Below are positions 8,801-17,816 of a DNA stretch of 64,000 bases, in pieces. The notes under the pieces were generated by a model. The model saw nothing but the letters and a program-made list of their open reading frames with translations. It searched no databases and had not been told where the DNA came from. Source of the stretch: JAPOXR01 sp963662395 (GTDB lineage: Bacteria > Pseudomonadota > Alphaproteobacteria > Rhodobacterales > Rhodobacteraceae); contig OY759511.1 in NCBI GenBank assembly GCA_963662395.1, positions 3,472,001 through 3,536,000 on the forward strand, given 5' to 3'. Both the position numbers and the translations under genes were made by a program. How positions within the stretch are numbered: position 1 is the first letter of the stretch; each line of letters begins with the position of its first letter.

Positions 8801-11055
8801 CCTATCAACCCATCACACTTGACTCCGTGTCTATCTCCTTTCGACCCTCCCGCCCCATTCCTGCATGGCCTGGATGGTGATGACGGCACGGGACAGGAAC
8901 TTCACCCCCTCCCGGAGCTTCCGCGTGCCGGGCAGTGGCTGGCGCTTCGAGGGATGGAAGCCGGCCAGGCCGCCGGTCAGCACCACGAATTCGGCAATGG
9001 TCATCTCCGGCGGTCCCCGGGGGATTTTGAATCCATGGTGGGAGGCCAGCGCACAGAGTGCGGTGATGTCGTCGTCGGTGACATGCGTGCCAGCCGGATC
9101 GTCCGGCCGCTCGCGGGCCAGGACCGACAAATCCCGGACCCGGAAGGCGGTGATGGCGTCGAAGGCCAGGCACTTCCCGGGATCGGCGGCCGTATCGAGC
9201 TTCCGGTCCTCGATGCGGGTGCCGACCTTCAGCGCGTGGAAGAACCGCTCGATCCGCCAGCGCACCGCCATGCGCGCGGTCTCGAGATCGGCCTGGCCTT
9301 CGGTGGTCAGCAGCATCCAGTCGAGCGGCGCCTTCCGCCTTCCCGTCCCTGCCCGGCGGGGCCGGTCCTCCTCGCGGGCCGAGACCGCGATCATGCGCAG
9401 CGGCGCCTCGGCGGGCCGGTCCTTCGGGGGCAGGAGTTCCACCCCGGTGCATCGCAATGCCGGCCTCGCGGTGCGGGCGCGCCGGCGCCTCGGGCCGGCG
9501 CAGGCAGGAATCTCGATCTTCCGCCTGCCCGGCGTCTCCGTCTCCAGCACATGGCTGAAGAGATCGGTGCTCTCGCCCGGACCTGCCGCCACCCGGCGCC
9601 GTGTCCCCCGGGAGGCCCGGACCAGGAGCGCCGCCCCGGTCTCCCGCGCCCTGGCGATCAGCCTCCGGAAATCACCCTCGCGGTCGCACACCGTCACCAC
9701 CCGGGTCCCGGGGCAGGCGATTGCCAGCTGCCGGGCCCGGCCCGGCCCGTCCACCCGGCGGCTGCTGTCCGTCTCCTCCTGCTGGCGGAAGCCGGCATCG
9801 GCCATGTACATGCCCAGCGGCCGGCCGGCCGCGTTCACCGCCACGCCGAGATGGGCGAGGATGCCCTTGCTGCCCTTGCCACCGCCGCCAGGACCATCGA
9901 GGCCGGAGGTGGCGGCAAGCCCGTCATGGTTCAGCGTTGTCGTGTCCTGCATGGCCAGCACCAGCCGCTCGGCGGCGCACCGCTCCACCGTCTGCTCGAA
10001 ATGCGACTCCGGCATGTGTTCCATTCCCGCCGCGTCATCGGACAGGAGCCGCCAGGCTGCCGTCTGCTCTGCCCTTCCGGGGAAGATCGCCGGCAGATGC
10101 CTGCCGGGATGCCGTATCCGGGCACCGCCCATCCCGGCGATCCGCCGCCGGATGCGCCCGTCCCCCGGTGCAATACATCGATCCGGACCAGCCGGGAGAC
10201 CGCTGCTTCTCCTGGCACAGGGCATCTCTCCAGCCTTCCACCAGCGGCCGCAGCCGGACCGCCCTTCGCACCCCCGAACGGCGCCCCGATGTCGGTTGCG
10301 GGCAGCACTTCCAGCCGGCGGCCCGGTAGCTCAACCCGGATTGCTGCGGCCCGGTGAAGCTCTGCACCGGCACCGGACGCACACCGCAAGCCTCCGACCA
10401 GTCATCGGCAATCCGCGCGCAGGCCAGCCGCAGCACCCGCGAGGCCAGCCCGTGCACGCGCACCGACGGCAGCACCAGGAAGCGGTTGTTGCATGCCACC
10501 TGGCCGATATCGTTCATGCGGGCATCGGCCGACCAGCCGATCATCGCATCGCGCGGGCCAAGCTGGATGCCGGCGGCGGCAAAGCCGATGCCGCCCGGGA
10601 TCCCGTGCTGCGCCGAGCGGATCCGGTAGCGGAGCTGTCCACCCGGCGGCCGGCGCCGGCCTTGCGGATGGCAGGTCTCGATCATCGCCTCCCGGCGGCG
10701 ACGCGCCGCCGGCTGCGTCACCGGCTCGAGCGACAGCGGGCCGAGCTCGCGAAGCGGGCACGAGACCGGATTGTCGGGGAAGTCCGATGGCGGGCGTCCA
10801 TGCGGGGCAAGCGCCAGTGCTTCGGCCCCGGGAAGAGCCACGCCCAGATTCCCGGCCGGTGCCGGCAGGAGCTTGCGGGCCGAGGACAGGCACGGCCTGC
10901 CGGTGGGCCCGGACCAGCCGTCCGGCTCGGATTCCCGTCCTTGCAGGCGGCGGCGAGCCACTCCGACGTCCCTGCCGGGACCTGTCGCATGCCGATCTGC
11001 ATGGCCGGGCAGATCGCGTGGAATCAGCCCGGAGTCAGGTGTGTGTTGTTGATAG
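8801..11055. mobile_element. IS4-type element with DruA domain (copy 1)
   Basis: Inverted ends: CCTATCAACCCATCACAC at 8801 and, reverse-complemented, CCTATCAACAACACACAC from 11055 inward. Both continue into TGACTCCG a few bases further in. The 2.25-kb element encodes one minus-strand DruA/DUF4338-IS4 transposase, now frameshifted. No clear target duplication is visible. A second, better preserved copy of the same element type spans 54005-60358, and its ends share the TGACTC core. Confidence 0.75.
8831..11002 (-). pseudogene. DruA (DUF4338)-IS4 transposase fusion, frameshifted
   Basis: Starts near 11002 (MQIGMRQVPAGTSEWL). The first frame change is near 10890. The DruA/DUF4338 part then reads LRYRIRSAQHGIPGG, DAMIGWSADARMNDIG and NNRFLVLPSVRVHGLASRVL, ending SYRAAGWKCC near 10290. 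A second frame change near 10215 leads into the IS4 transposase domain (10225-8831, open): QDTTTLNHDG (first Asp), VTVCDREGDF (second Asp), LLTTEG and IERFFHALKVGTRIEDRKLD (Glu and the K of the YREK-type signature). Compared with the uninterrupted frame reconstructed at 54008-60305 this copy is broken in the DruA half only, so the transposase domain alone could still be expressed. Confidence 0.75.
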
Positions 11056-11754
11056 GGCCGGGGGGGGGCCGTGCGGCATCTCCCGTTAGCCGAGCCATCG
11101 GCGGAGTGGTCTTCGAACATGATCATGTCGGACCAAGCAGGGCCGAGCCATCATGTTGCACAGGCAGCGGCCCCGGCCCGATCGGAGATCGCAATCGCGG
11201 AAGGATTCCGAACCCCGCTACACGCCCCTTGACTGCAGACCGGCTGGTGGACGCAGGTGGCTGCCGGGACACAATGCGAAGGCCCGCCCGTCGACGCGGC
11301 CTGGTCAGGCCCTGGCGAGCCGCCGCAGCAAGATCCGGAGCGAAATACATTTGGAGAACCGGCTGGTGAGTCCATCGGTGATCCCGCATCATCGAAGATC
11401 ATTCTCCGTTGCACGGGCCGAGGCCAGGCGCGGCCGCTGTCCCTGAGGCGGGCCGGATCCGCACCCGTGATATCTGCCGCCAACCATGCTGCCTTCGGGC
11501 AATCGGAATCTGGCATAGGGCACATCGCTGGACAGGCCGGAGATGCAGGCCTGCGTCAGGATGACAGAAGAGACCTCGGTTGAGTCGAAACCGCGGCCGG
11601 CATGCAAACCACATCGGTCGGTTGATACCTCCCGGCTGCGGAAACCCGGAGCCGGATGGCCCGATCTGCAATCCCTGCAAGTGACTGCGCTGCAGTCATT
11701 GTAGGCAGCCTTCGGATATCGACTTGCATCACGGTCAGTGATAGCCAGTCCGCC
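11056..11754. other. No gene recognised
   Basis: About 700 bp between the IS4 element and the DUF3883 gene. It opens with a run of ten G (11059-11068) right at the IS end. Short ORFs on both strands show no family resemblance. Confidence 0.5.
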
Positions 11755-12564
11755 ATGGTCTCGCCTCCCTGGACAGATGAGGAAAACGGTCTGGTTGTTG
11801 CAGACTATCAGACCATGTTGAAATCCGAACTTGTCGGAGCTCGCTGCAACAGGGCATCGAGAAACCGGCAACTCCGGGACAGTATCGATCGGTCGCTCGC
11901 GGCCATCGAATTCAGGCATCACAGTATCAGTGCCATTCCGTGTGGGTTGGGCCATCCTTGGATCGGTGGATACAGACCGGCCGGCAACTTCCAGGCATCG
12001 TTGCTCGAGATCGTGGTGCGGCAGCTGCAGACCCGCCGGGACCTCCCTGATCCCGGGAGATTGTCGACCATGGGCGGCCAGCCGGTCATGCCGGAATTTG
12101 GTCCTTCACCGCTGCAGCGAAAAAGCCGCGGGACGCAGAATTCGAAACGGATCCAGAAGATTGCACAAGGACACGATGTTGCCGAAAGGGATGAAAGGAA
12201 CAGGATACCCGGGCACGCCAGGGAAGAGATCGTGTCGGCGCATGAGTGCAGGGCCATGGCGGAGAGTGGCCGAATGGACCTTGCAAGCCAGGCAGGATGG
12301 GTGTCCGGCGAGGGCCGCGACATCTCCGGGCTTGGATACGATGGCCGCACATGGCTGATCGAGGTCAGGACCACCAATGGCCGGGAATGGACCCCTTTCC
12401 GCATTTCCCGAAATGAACTCGCGGCGTCGTCGGAGCTGAAGGAGATGTGGTGCTTGTGCAGGATATGGGGCTGCGTTCGAGATCCAGGGGCATTCATGTC
12501 GTGCCCGCCCCTGGAGAGTGATGTGGAACTGGTGGCTACCAACCATGAAGCCCGGTTTCACTGA
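11755..12564 (+). CDS. DUF3883 domain protein
   Basis: A 269-residue protein from ATG 11755; an upstream in-frame ATG at 11656 adds sequence without resemblance to the family. The N-terminal part (WTDEENGLVVADYQTML, ISAIPCGLGHPWIGGYRPAG) is the helical domain usually found in these proteins. The C-terminal part (about 180-269) is DUF3883, a restriction-endonuclease-like fold: GRDISGLGYDG, then TWLIEVRTTNGREWTPFRIS with the E-V-K/R-T-T-N-G core, SRNELAASSEL, and a closing EARF. DUF3883 proteins are often seen near restriction or defence genes and are thought to bind or cut DNA. The first catalytic Asp is not obvious here, so nuclease activity is uncertain. Confidence 0.7.
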   Translation: MVSPPWTDEENGLVVADYQTMLKSELVGARCNRASRNRQLRDSIDRSLAAIEFRHHSISAIPCGLGHPWIGGYRPAGNFQASLLEIVVRQLQTRRDLPDPGRLSTMGGQPVMPEFGPSPLQRKSRGTQNSKRIQKIAQGHDVAERDERNRIPGHAREEIVSAHECRAMAESGRMDLASQAGWVSGEGRDISGLGYDGRTWLIEVRTTNGREWTPFRISRNELAASSELKEMWCLCRIWGCVRDPGAFMSCPPLESDVELVATNHEARFH

Positions 12565-12763
12565 CCAGAACACAAAGCTTGGAGATGGTTGCGCAGGACA
12601 GTATCTGAAGTGAGGAAGGGCATCGAATTGAGCTTCCATTCGTCCCGGAGCAGGATGCAATTCTTCGGGAAGGGGTCGGGCCTGCCAGCATGTGCTGTAT
12701 GCCTGCCCGAATGCGACAGGAAATTCCCGGAATGAGCGGGACCGATCAAGCAGGAGAAATGCC

Positions 12764-13570
12764 ATGGAACCGATGAGAATTGGCGTTGCAGGTGTGTCAG
12801 GCCGAATGGGCAGGGCAATTGCCATGGCGGCAATTGCCAGGGACGACATGGTGCTGATGTCAGCAAGCGAACACCCCGATCATGCCTGGATTGGCAGTCC
12901 GCTGACGGATTGTCTGCAGGAGTGCCGGTCTTCCTGCCGGGTCGACGCCAACCCGTCGACGGCCTTCCGTGACGTTGACGCCATTATCGACTTTACCACC
13001 CCTGACAATTCCGTGGCCAATGCAGCCGCTGCCGCCGAACGGCAAATTGTCCATGTGATTGGCACGACCGGCATGGATGAAACTCAGCAGGAGGCAATCG
13101 CTGACGCCTCCCGCCGCTCGGTCATTGTCTGTTCCGGCAATATGAGCCTGGGAATCAACCTCTTGACCGGATTGACCGAGATTGTCGCTCGGGCGCTTGA
13201 CGATGAGTTCGATATCGAGATTGTCGAAGCCCATCACCGACACAAGGTCGATGCACCATCCGGAACTGCATTGATGCTGGGACGGGCAGCAGAAAAGGGA
13301 AGGGGGATTGACGATAGTGGATCGCACGCATTGTGCCATGTCGGAGCCCCGGGTCCGCGCCTGAAGGGGTCAATCGGCTATTCGGCGATCCGTGGCGGTG
13401 ATGTTGTCGGCGAGCATGATGTCATCCTGGCGGCCAATGGCGAGCGGATAATCCTGCGCCACGTCGCAACCGATCGCAGCATCTATGTCAGAGGTGCGCT
13501 GGCCGCGGCCCTGTGGGGAAAGGGGAAGCCATTCGGTCAGTATGACATGAAGGATGTGCTGGGATTGTGA
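12764..13570 (+). CDS. dapB: 4-hydroxy-tetrahydrodipicolinate reductase
   Basis: A 268-residue cytosolic enzyme of lysine and diaminopimelate synthesis. It reduces 4-hydroxy-tetrahydrodipicolinate with NAD(P)H. The nucleotide-binding loop GVAGVSGRMG is at residues 7-16. The family signature EAHHRHKVDAPSGTAL begins near residue 155 and contains the catalytic His pair and the Lys. FTTPDNS and GTTGMDETQ are also standard DapB motifs. Start ATG 12764 is preceded by AGGAG at 12752-12756; an earlier in-frame ATG at 12692 lacks such a site. Full length and intact. It stands alone between unrelated genes. Confidence 0.95.
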   Translation: MEPMRIGVAGVSGRMGRAIAMAAIARDDMVLMSASEHPDHAWIGSPLTDCLQECRSSCRVDANPSTAFRDVDAIIDFTTPDNSVANAAAAAERQIVHVIGTTGMDETQQEAIADASRRSVIVCSGNMSLGINLLTGLTEIVARALDDEFDIEIVEAHHRHKVDAPSGTALMLGRAAEKGRGIDDSGSHALCHVGAPGPRLKGSIGYSAIRGGDVVGEHDVILAANGERIILRHVATDRSIYVRGALAAALWGKGKPFGQYDMKDVLGL

Positions 13571-13626
13571 CCGGGAGGCGGCCAATTGACACACCAATCG
13601 CCAACGTGGTCAGCGGCAGCGACGAG

Positions 13627-14712
13627 TCAGCCCGGTTGGTCGGGATACTGTCTCTCGGGAACCTGACCGCCCATGAGTTGCCGGTAGAGTTGGATCAGTG
13701 ATTGCGCTTCAGTCTCGACTGAATGTCGGCCGACTGCACGGTCGCGCGCGGCCTTGCCAAATTCAGCGACCAATTCTGGGTCGGCAAGGAAATCGCGAAG
13801 TGCCCCGACCAGGGCGTCAGTATCATCGATGTCGAAAAGCACCCCGGTTTCATCATCGATGAGGTCCGGTGCGGCACCGGTCCTGGTGGCGATGACAGGA
13901 GTCCCGCTTGCAAGGGCCTCAAGCATGGTAAGGCCAAATCCTTCACTTCGTGAACAGGACACGCAGACATACATGTCGCGGTAGAGCACAGCCAGCTCGT
14001 CATGTCCGACCTCGTCGACAAAGACGATCCGTTCGTCCAGCCCTGCAGCCTCGATTTTTTCCACAAGTGACTGTTTGAACGTCCTGTCTCCGGGCCGGCA
14101 TGAGCCAATCAGCACGCCGACAGCATCCGGAAATTCCGGCAGCACCCTGATCATGGCATCGACAAAGATGCCAGAGCCCTTCGGCGGCCTGATCCTGGCA
14201 ACATGACCAATCACACGTTTGTCCGACAACCCGCCGGTATCCGCGCCGCCTCCAGGGCCTCCGGCCGGGCAGAACAATGTGCAATCCACACCGTGCGGGA
14301 TGATCTTGCTGTACCAATTCTGCAGATGGGCACTGAAGCTTGATACCGCCACCACGGCATCCATGCGGCCGATGAGATACCCCTGGACCGAGCCAGGTCT
14401 GCGGCGGGACGCGGCTGTGAACACCAGCTTCCATCGCTGGCGAAACAGATCCCTCAGAACAACACCCAGCAGCATCTCGATACTGCGCCGGACATGAAAT
14501 ACCCGATAGCGGTCTTGCAGCGGCCTGCGAAATGCAGCGACAATCAGCCGTGCAATCGACCATTCGCCACCAAGTCCCAGATTGCCGGTATCCACGACCG
14601 CGATATCGACGGTTTGCCGCTGAATCGGGACCAGCGTCTTCACCGTGGCCGATACGCCGGTAAATCTCCGGTGGAAGTTGGATACGACAATATCGGGTAG
14701 CGTGCCCGTCAT
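13627..14712 (-). CDS. lpcC: LPS core-type glycosyltransferase family 4
   Basis: A 361-residue GT4 glycosyltransferase; the frame is open to 14787, but ATG 14712 follows GGAGA and begins the conserved part (DIVVSNFHRRFTGVSATV). The N-terminal Rossmann half has FHVRRSIEMLLGVVLRD and FTAASRRRPGSVQGYLIGRM. The C-terminal half has HVARIRPPKGSGIFVDAMI and the donor-binding EX7E motif EGFGLTMLE. The pattern, including the RR near residue 80 and the SAxxR stretch, is that of LpcC-type mannosyltransferases of the alphaproteobacterial lipopolysaccharide core. It would act at the inner membrane on GDP-mannose, whose precursor enzyme (manC) is at 42.3 kb. Confidence 0.8.
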   Translation of the reverse strand: MTGTLPDIVVSNFHRRFTGVSATVKTLVPIQRQTVDIAVVDTGNLGLGGEWSIARLIVAAFRRPLQDRYRVFHVRRSIEMLLGVVLRDLFRQRWKLVFTAASRRRPGSVQGYLIGRMDAVVAVSSFSAHLQNWYSKIIPHGVDCTLFCPAGGPGGGADTGGLSDKRVIGHVARIRPPKGSGIFVDAMIRVLPEFPDAVGVLIGSCRPGDRTFKQSLVEKIEAAGLDERIVFVDEVGHDELAVLYRDMYVCVSCSRSEGFGLTMLEALASGTPVIATRTGAAPDLIDDETGVLFDIDDTDALVGALRDFLADPELVAEFGKAARDRAVGRHSVETEAQSLIQLYRQLMGGQVPERQYPDQPG

Positions 14713-14928
14713 TTCACGGTATCTCCAATTCCGGAGCGACCTCCACCGGGTGAAGGCAAGGAAAATCCTGAATCTCCTGCGGGGCAACCTACCACCCGCC
14801 GTTCAAATCCGTAACCGGTGCAATTCCGCGGGCCCTGTTCCGGCAGAAGACATCCTGCCTTGCCAACCGCAGGCACCAGGAGAAGCCGCCCGAAACCGGC
14901 CGGCATGCGCACGGCTACTACCCAAACA

Positions 14929-16069
14929 TCATTGAATTGATGGATACAGAGACTTCAGCTTCATGCGGGCGTTCCCGGTCCTGAACCGCCAGTCCACCGG
15001 TTTGGCCGACCCGTTGCGGTACTTCACCCATGCGCCGACCTCGCGCGTCATGGTCTCCCGGTCCGGTATCCGCCGGTCCGGGCACTGCCGCGACGGCACG
15101 CCGGTCCCGATCTCGGCCATGTTCGGCCGGCTGCCATGTTTCGGCGTGTGGTGGACATCGAGCCTTCCGGCCAGGCGGGCTGCCTCCCCGGGCGCGAATG
15201 TCTCGTGGAGCGAAGACGGCCTGTGCGTGTCCGGGTTGTCCATCACCAGGACGATGTCCCGGTCTCGAAAATGCGTGTCGGCGAGGTTCTTCGGCACCCT
15301 GGCGAAGTCTTTCCGGGTGCGGCGGTCCGTGATCTCGACATGGCGCCAGCCACCTGCCGGTGCATGGAGCATGAACGGGTTTGCGGTGCCGCCCCGCCCG
15401 TATTCGAAATCATGACCAGCCGGCCGGCCGGGACGGACCGGCAGCGGCGTCCGGGTCTCCTTCGTCTGTTGCTTCGATGTCTCGCCTGCCCGGACGAGCA
15501 CGGTGCCCGCATCGTGATCCCGGGCATGGACCTCGAGCACATCCTCCATGGCACGGACGAAATCGGCGCTTGCCTTCGGCGGAATGCACCAGCATTTCTT
15601 CAGCCAGGGCTCGAGGTTGTTTTCCTTGGTGCCCGCCTTGCCGTCTCCGTGGAAATCCCCTCGACGATCCCCGGTTCCACCAACCTGTCGCCGAGCAGCT
15701 TCGAATTCCATCGCGCATGCCCCTCGGGCGGCTTCGAGCAGGCCGGCATCGTCAGCTTCGCCTCTGCCTCGCCATCGAGCAGGCGGGGCTTCCGGTTCAG
15801 CTGGACCTTGCGCTCGAGTGCCGCTTCCAGACCATCCTCGACGCATTGCCTGCGCAGCCGGCGGGCCTTGCCGTTCCGGCTCCGGGAATGTCGGCAATGC
15901 CGGCGTCGCTGCGGGCACCGCCCTGCCGGTCCTCGTCGGCCGGCCGCAGGACATGTGCCCGCCGCCGTCGCTCCTTCGATCCCCGGCCGCCGCAGGCCAT
16001 CTCCCGAAGCATCTTCCGCTCGTGCTCCTTAAGCCGGACCCCGTGGATCTTCCTGCCTGCAGTACTCAC
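14929..16069 (-). pseudogene. IS630-family transposase relic
   Basis: The N-terminal HTH is at 16069 in one frame (HGVRLKEHERKMLREMA, then RRRRAHVLRPADED). The DDE domain follows in another frame down to 14929: RHVEITDRRTRKDFARV, DIVLVMDNPDTHRPSSL (second catalytic Asp with N), and LDVHHTPKHGSRPNMAEIGT (catalytic Glu of the H-TPKHGSWLNMAE motif). At least two frame changes lie between about 15640 and 15900. Motifs and order match IS630/Tc1-mariner type transposases. The stretch 16070-16590 between it and rfbA holds no recognisable gene. Confidence 0.75.
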
Positions 16070-16593
16070 TGCCTGTCACTCCCGGATTGCTCCCGGGCCG
16101 GCACTGCCCATGCCGCCGGGCTTCTTGCCCGCGGCCATCATCGGGCCGCCCGGAAGATCCGTTGCTCGTTCCTGTTGCGGACAGCATGCAATGTTCCGAC
16201 CGGGAGGATACCCGCCCGACTCCGGGAAGCGGCGCATCAATTCAACGGTGGTGGGGTAGTAGTGGCGAGGTCCGGTGCACCAGGGCCAGCGGGTCAACCA
16301 ACAGCCGATCCGGTGATTTGCGGAGCCCTGGTCTGTTGTGCCGTGGGCCCGACAGGTGTTTCGTGCCCTGGCCTTGGAGGAATTGTCAGCGGCACCGCAT
16401 TCCTGGAGCGTCTCGTTGAAATTGTCATTCAGTTTCACACTGCGGAAACCGGTCATCCCGAGCCAGCTGCAGAAAATCGGCGACCGAAGAATGTCAGGTG
16501 GAAAAATCCGGCCACTGGAATTCCACACCGCGGCGTCAATGCGGGTTGTCCCGGTCTTGCCAAGCCAATACATCCTGCCGGATTGCATCGACG

Positions 16594-16599
16594 AAGGAG
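16594..16599 (+). promoter_or_regulatory. Ribosome binding site fixing a TTG start for rfbA
   Basis: AAGGAG lies 7 bases before TTG 16607. No ATG or GTG is in frame at the conserved beginning, so this site decides the start. Confidence 0.7.
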
Positions 16600-16606
16600 C
16601 GCCAAG

Positions 16607-17506
16607 TTGAGTGGACAGGAAACACGCGGGGTGGTGTTGGCGGCCGGCAGAGGCTCCAGGCTCTATCCAATGACCAGCGTCCTGAGCAAGGAACTGCTTC
16701 CGGTCTATGACAAGCCGATGATCTACTATGCAGTCGCATTGACGATGCTGGCCGGCATCCGCAAGATCCTGGTTGTGGCAAATCCTGAAAATCGCCGTTT
16801 CCTGGAAGAACTTCTGGGCGATGGAGGACAATGGGGTGTGTCGATCAGTTTCGTGGTGCAGCCGGAGCCGAAGGGAATTGCCGCAGCCCTGCTCGACGCT
16901 GAAGATTTTGTCGGCGGCCATAGATGCATGCTTGTTCTCGGCGACAATATCGTGGTTGGCCAAAGCCTGGCTGACAACATGAGGGAAGCGGTCGGAGATC
17001 CGGGCGGATGCACGATTTTCGGCGTCCAGGTATCGAATCCGGAGAGTTACGGTGTGGTGTCGTTTGATACCTCGGGGATGCCGACAAGGATTACGGAAAA
17101 ACCCGATAACCCCGGTTCAAACTGGGTCGTGCCCGGAATTTACTTTTATGACAATACTGCGTTTGAAGTCGCATCCCGCATCACGCCGAGCGGCCGGGGC
17201 GAATTGGAAATCTCCGAGGTCAACGATGAATTCCTGGCTGCAGGCAAGTTGCGACTGGTCTGCCTGCAGGAGGACATATCGTGGTTTGATGCCGGCACAC
17301 CTGCCAGGTTTCTGGATGCTGCAAACCACATCCGCGCTGTCTCGGACAGCACGGAATCCCGCGTCATGGTCCCCGAGGAAATTGCCTACCGAAATGGCTG
17401 GATCGCCGCCGCCGAACTGACATCCGCCGGGCGAGCCATGCTCCCCAGCGGATACGGTCGTTATCTCATGAAGATTGCCGGCGAAGTCGGAGTATCCGCG
17501 ACGTAG
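16607..17506 (+). CDS. rfbA: Glucose-1-phosphate thymidylyltransferase
   Basis: A 299-residue enzyme that makes dTDP-glucose from glucose-1-phosphate and dTTP, the first step to dTDP-rhamnose for surface polysaccharides. Motifs: nucleotide-binding AAGRGSRLYP (residues 12-21), SKELLPVYDKPMIYY (sugar site), VQPEPKGIAAAL, LVLGDNIVVG (metal Asp), ITEKPDNPGSNWVVPGIYFY and EISEVNDEFL. The TTG start at 16607 gives normal family length. The rest of the rml pathway (rfbB, C, D) is not in the window. The 3' end is followed by a short gene-free stretch before the porin terminator. Confidence 0.92.
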   Translation: MSGQETRGVVLAAGRGSRLYPMTSVLSKELLPVYDKPMIYYAVALTMLAGIRKILVVANPENRRFLEELLGDGGQWGVSISFVVQPEPKGIAAALLDAEDFVGGHRCMLVLGDNIVVGQSLADNMREAVGDPGGCTIFGVQVSNPESYGVVSFDTSGMPTRITEKPDNPGSNWVVPGIYFYDNTAFEVASRITPSGRGELEISEVNDEFLAAGKLRLVCLQEDISWFDAGTPARFLDAANHIRAVSDSTESRVMVPEEIAYRNGWIAAAELTSAGRAMLPSGYGRYLMKIAGEVGVSAT

Positions 17507-17765
17507 TCTTCGTTGTAACCGGGAATGAAGGATGGGCCTGTTGACGAGGCACTGCATACTTGCTGCTTTTTTGGAATGTCCCAGATGTGGTTGGCAAATG
17601 CCGACACTTCGCACCCCAGAATCCTTCACTTCAAAGTCAATTTGGTTTCGCCATCCGGCAGTTGAGCTTGTCGATGGGGTGTCGGGGTCGCACCTCACGA
17701 AGGAGATCGCGGCCTGCCCCCCGAGTGACCGGCCTTGCCGGCCACCTCGCCACCACCCCCGAATC

Positions 17766-17794
17766 GAAAGGGAGCGGCTGAGCCGCCCCCTTTC
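17766..17794 (-). terminator. Terminator of porin 1
   Basis: Hairpin of GGGAGCGGCT against AGCCGCCCCC flanked by GAAA and TTTC, placed 23 bp after the porin stop. A nearly identical copy follows porin 3. Confidence 0.65.
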
Positions 17795-17816
17795 CTGATC
17801 GATATGCGGCCGGGGC

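Noticed and set aside
8417..11369. Very long plus-strand ORFs (646 and 834 codons) opposite the IS4 transposase
   Set aside because: They are antisense frames of a high-GC transposase, rich in Arg, Pro and Ala, with no family resemblance; the minus strand carries the DDE motifs.
16076..16963. Minus-strand ORF of 295 codons opposite rfbA
   Set aside because: Overlaps the conserved nucleotidyltransferase coding on the plus strand and shows no family pattern.
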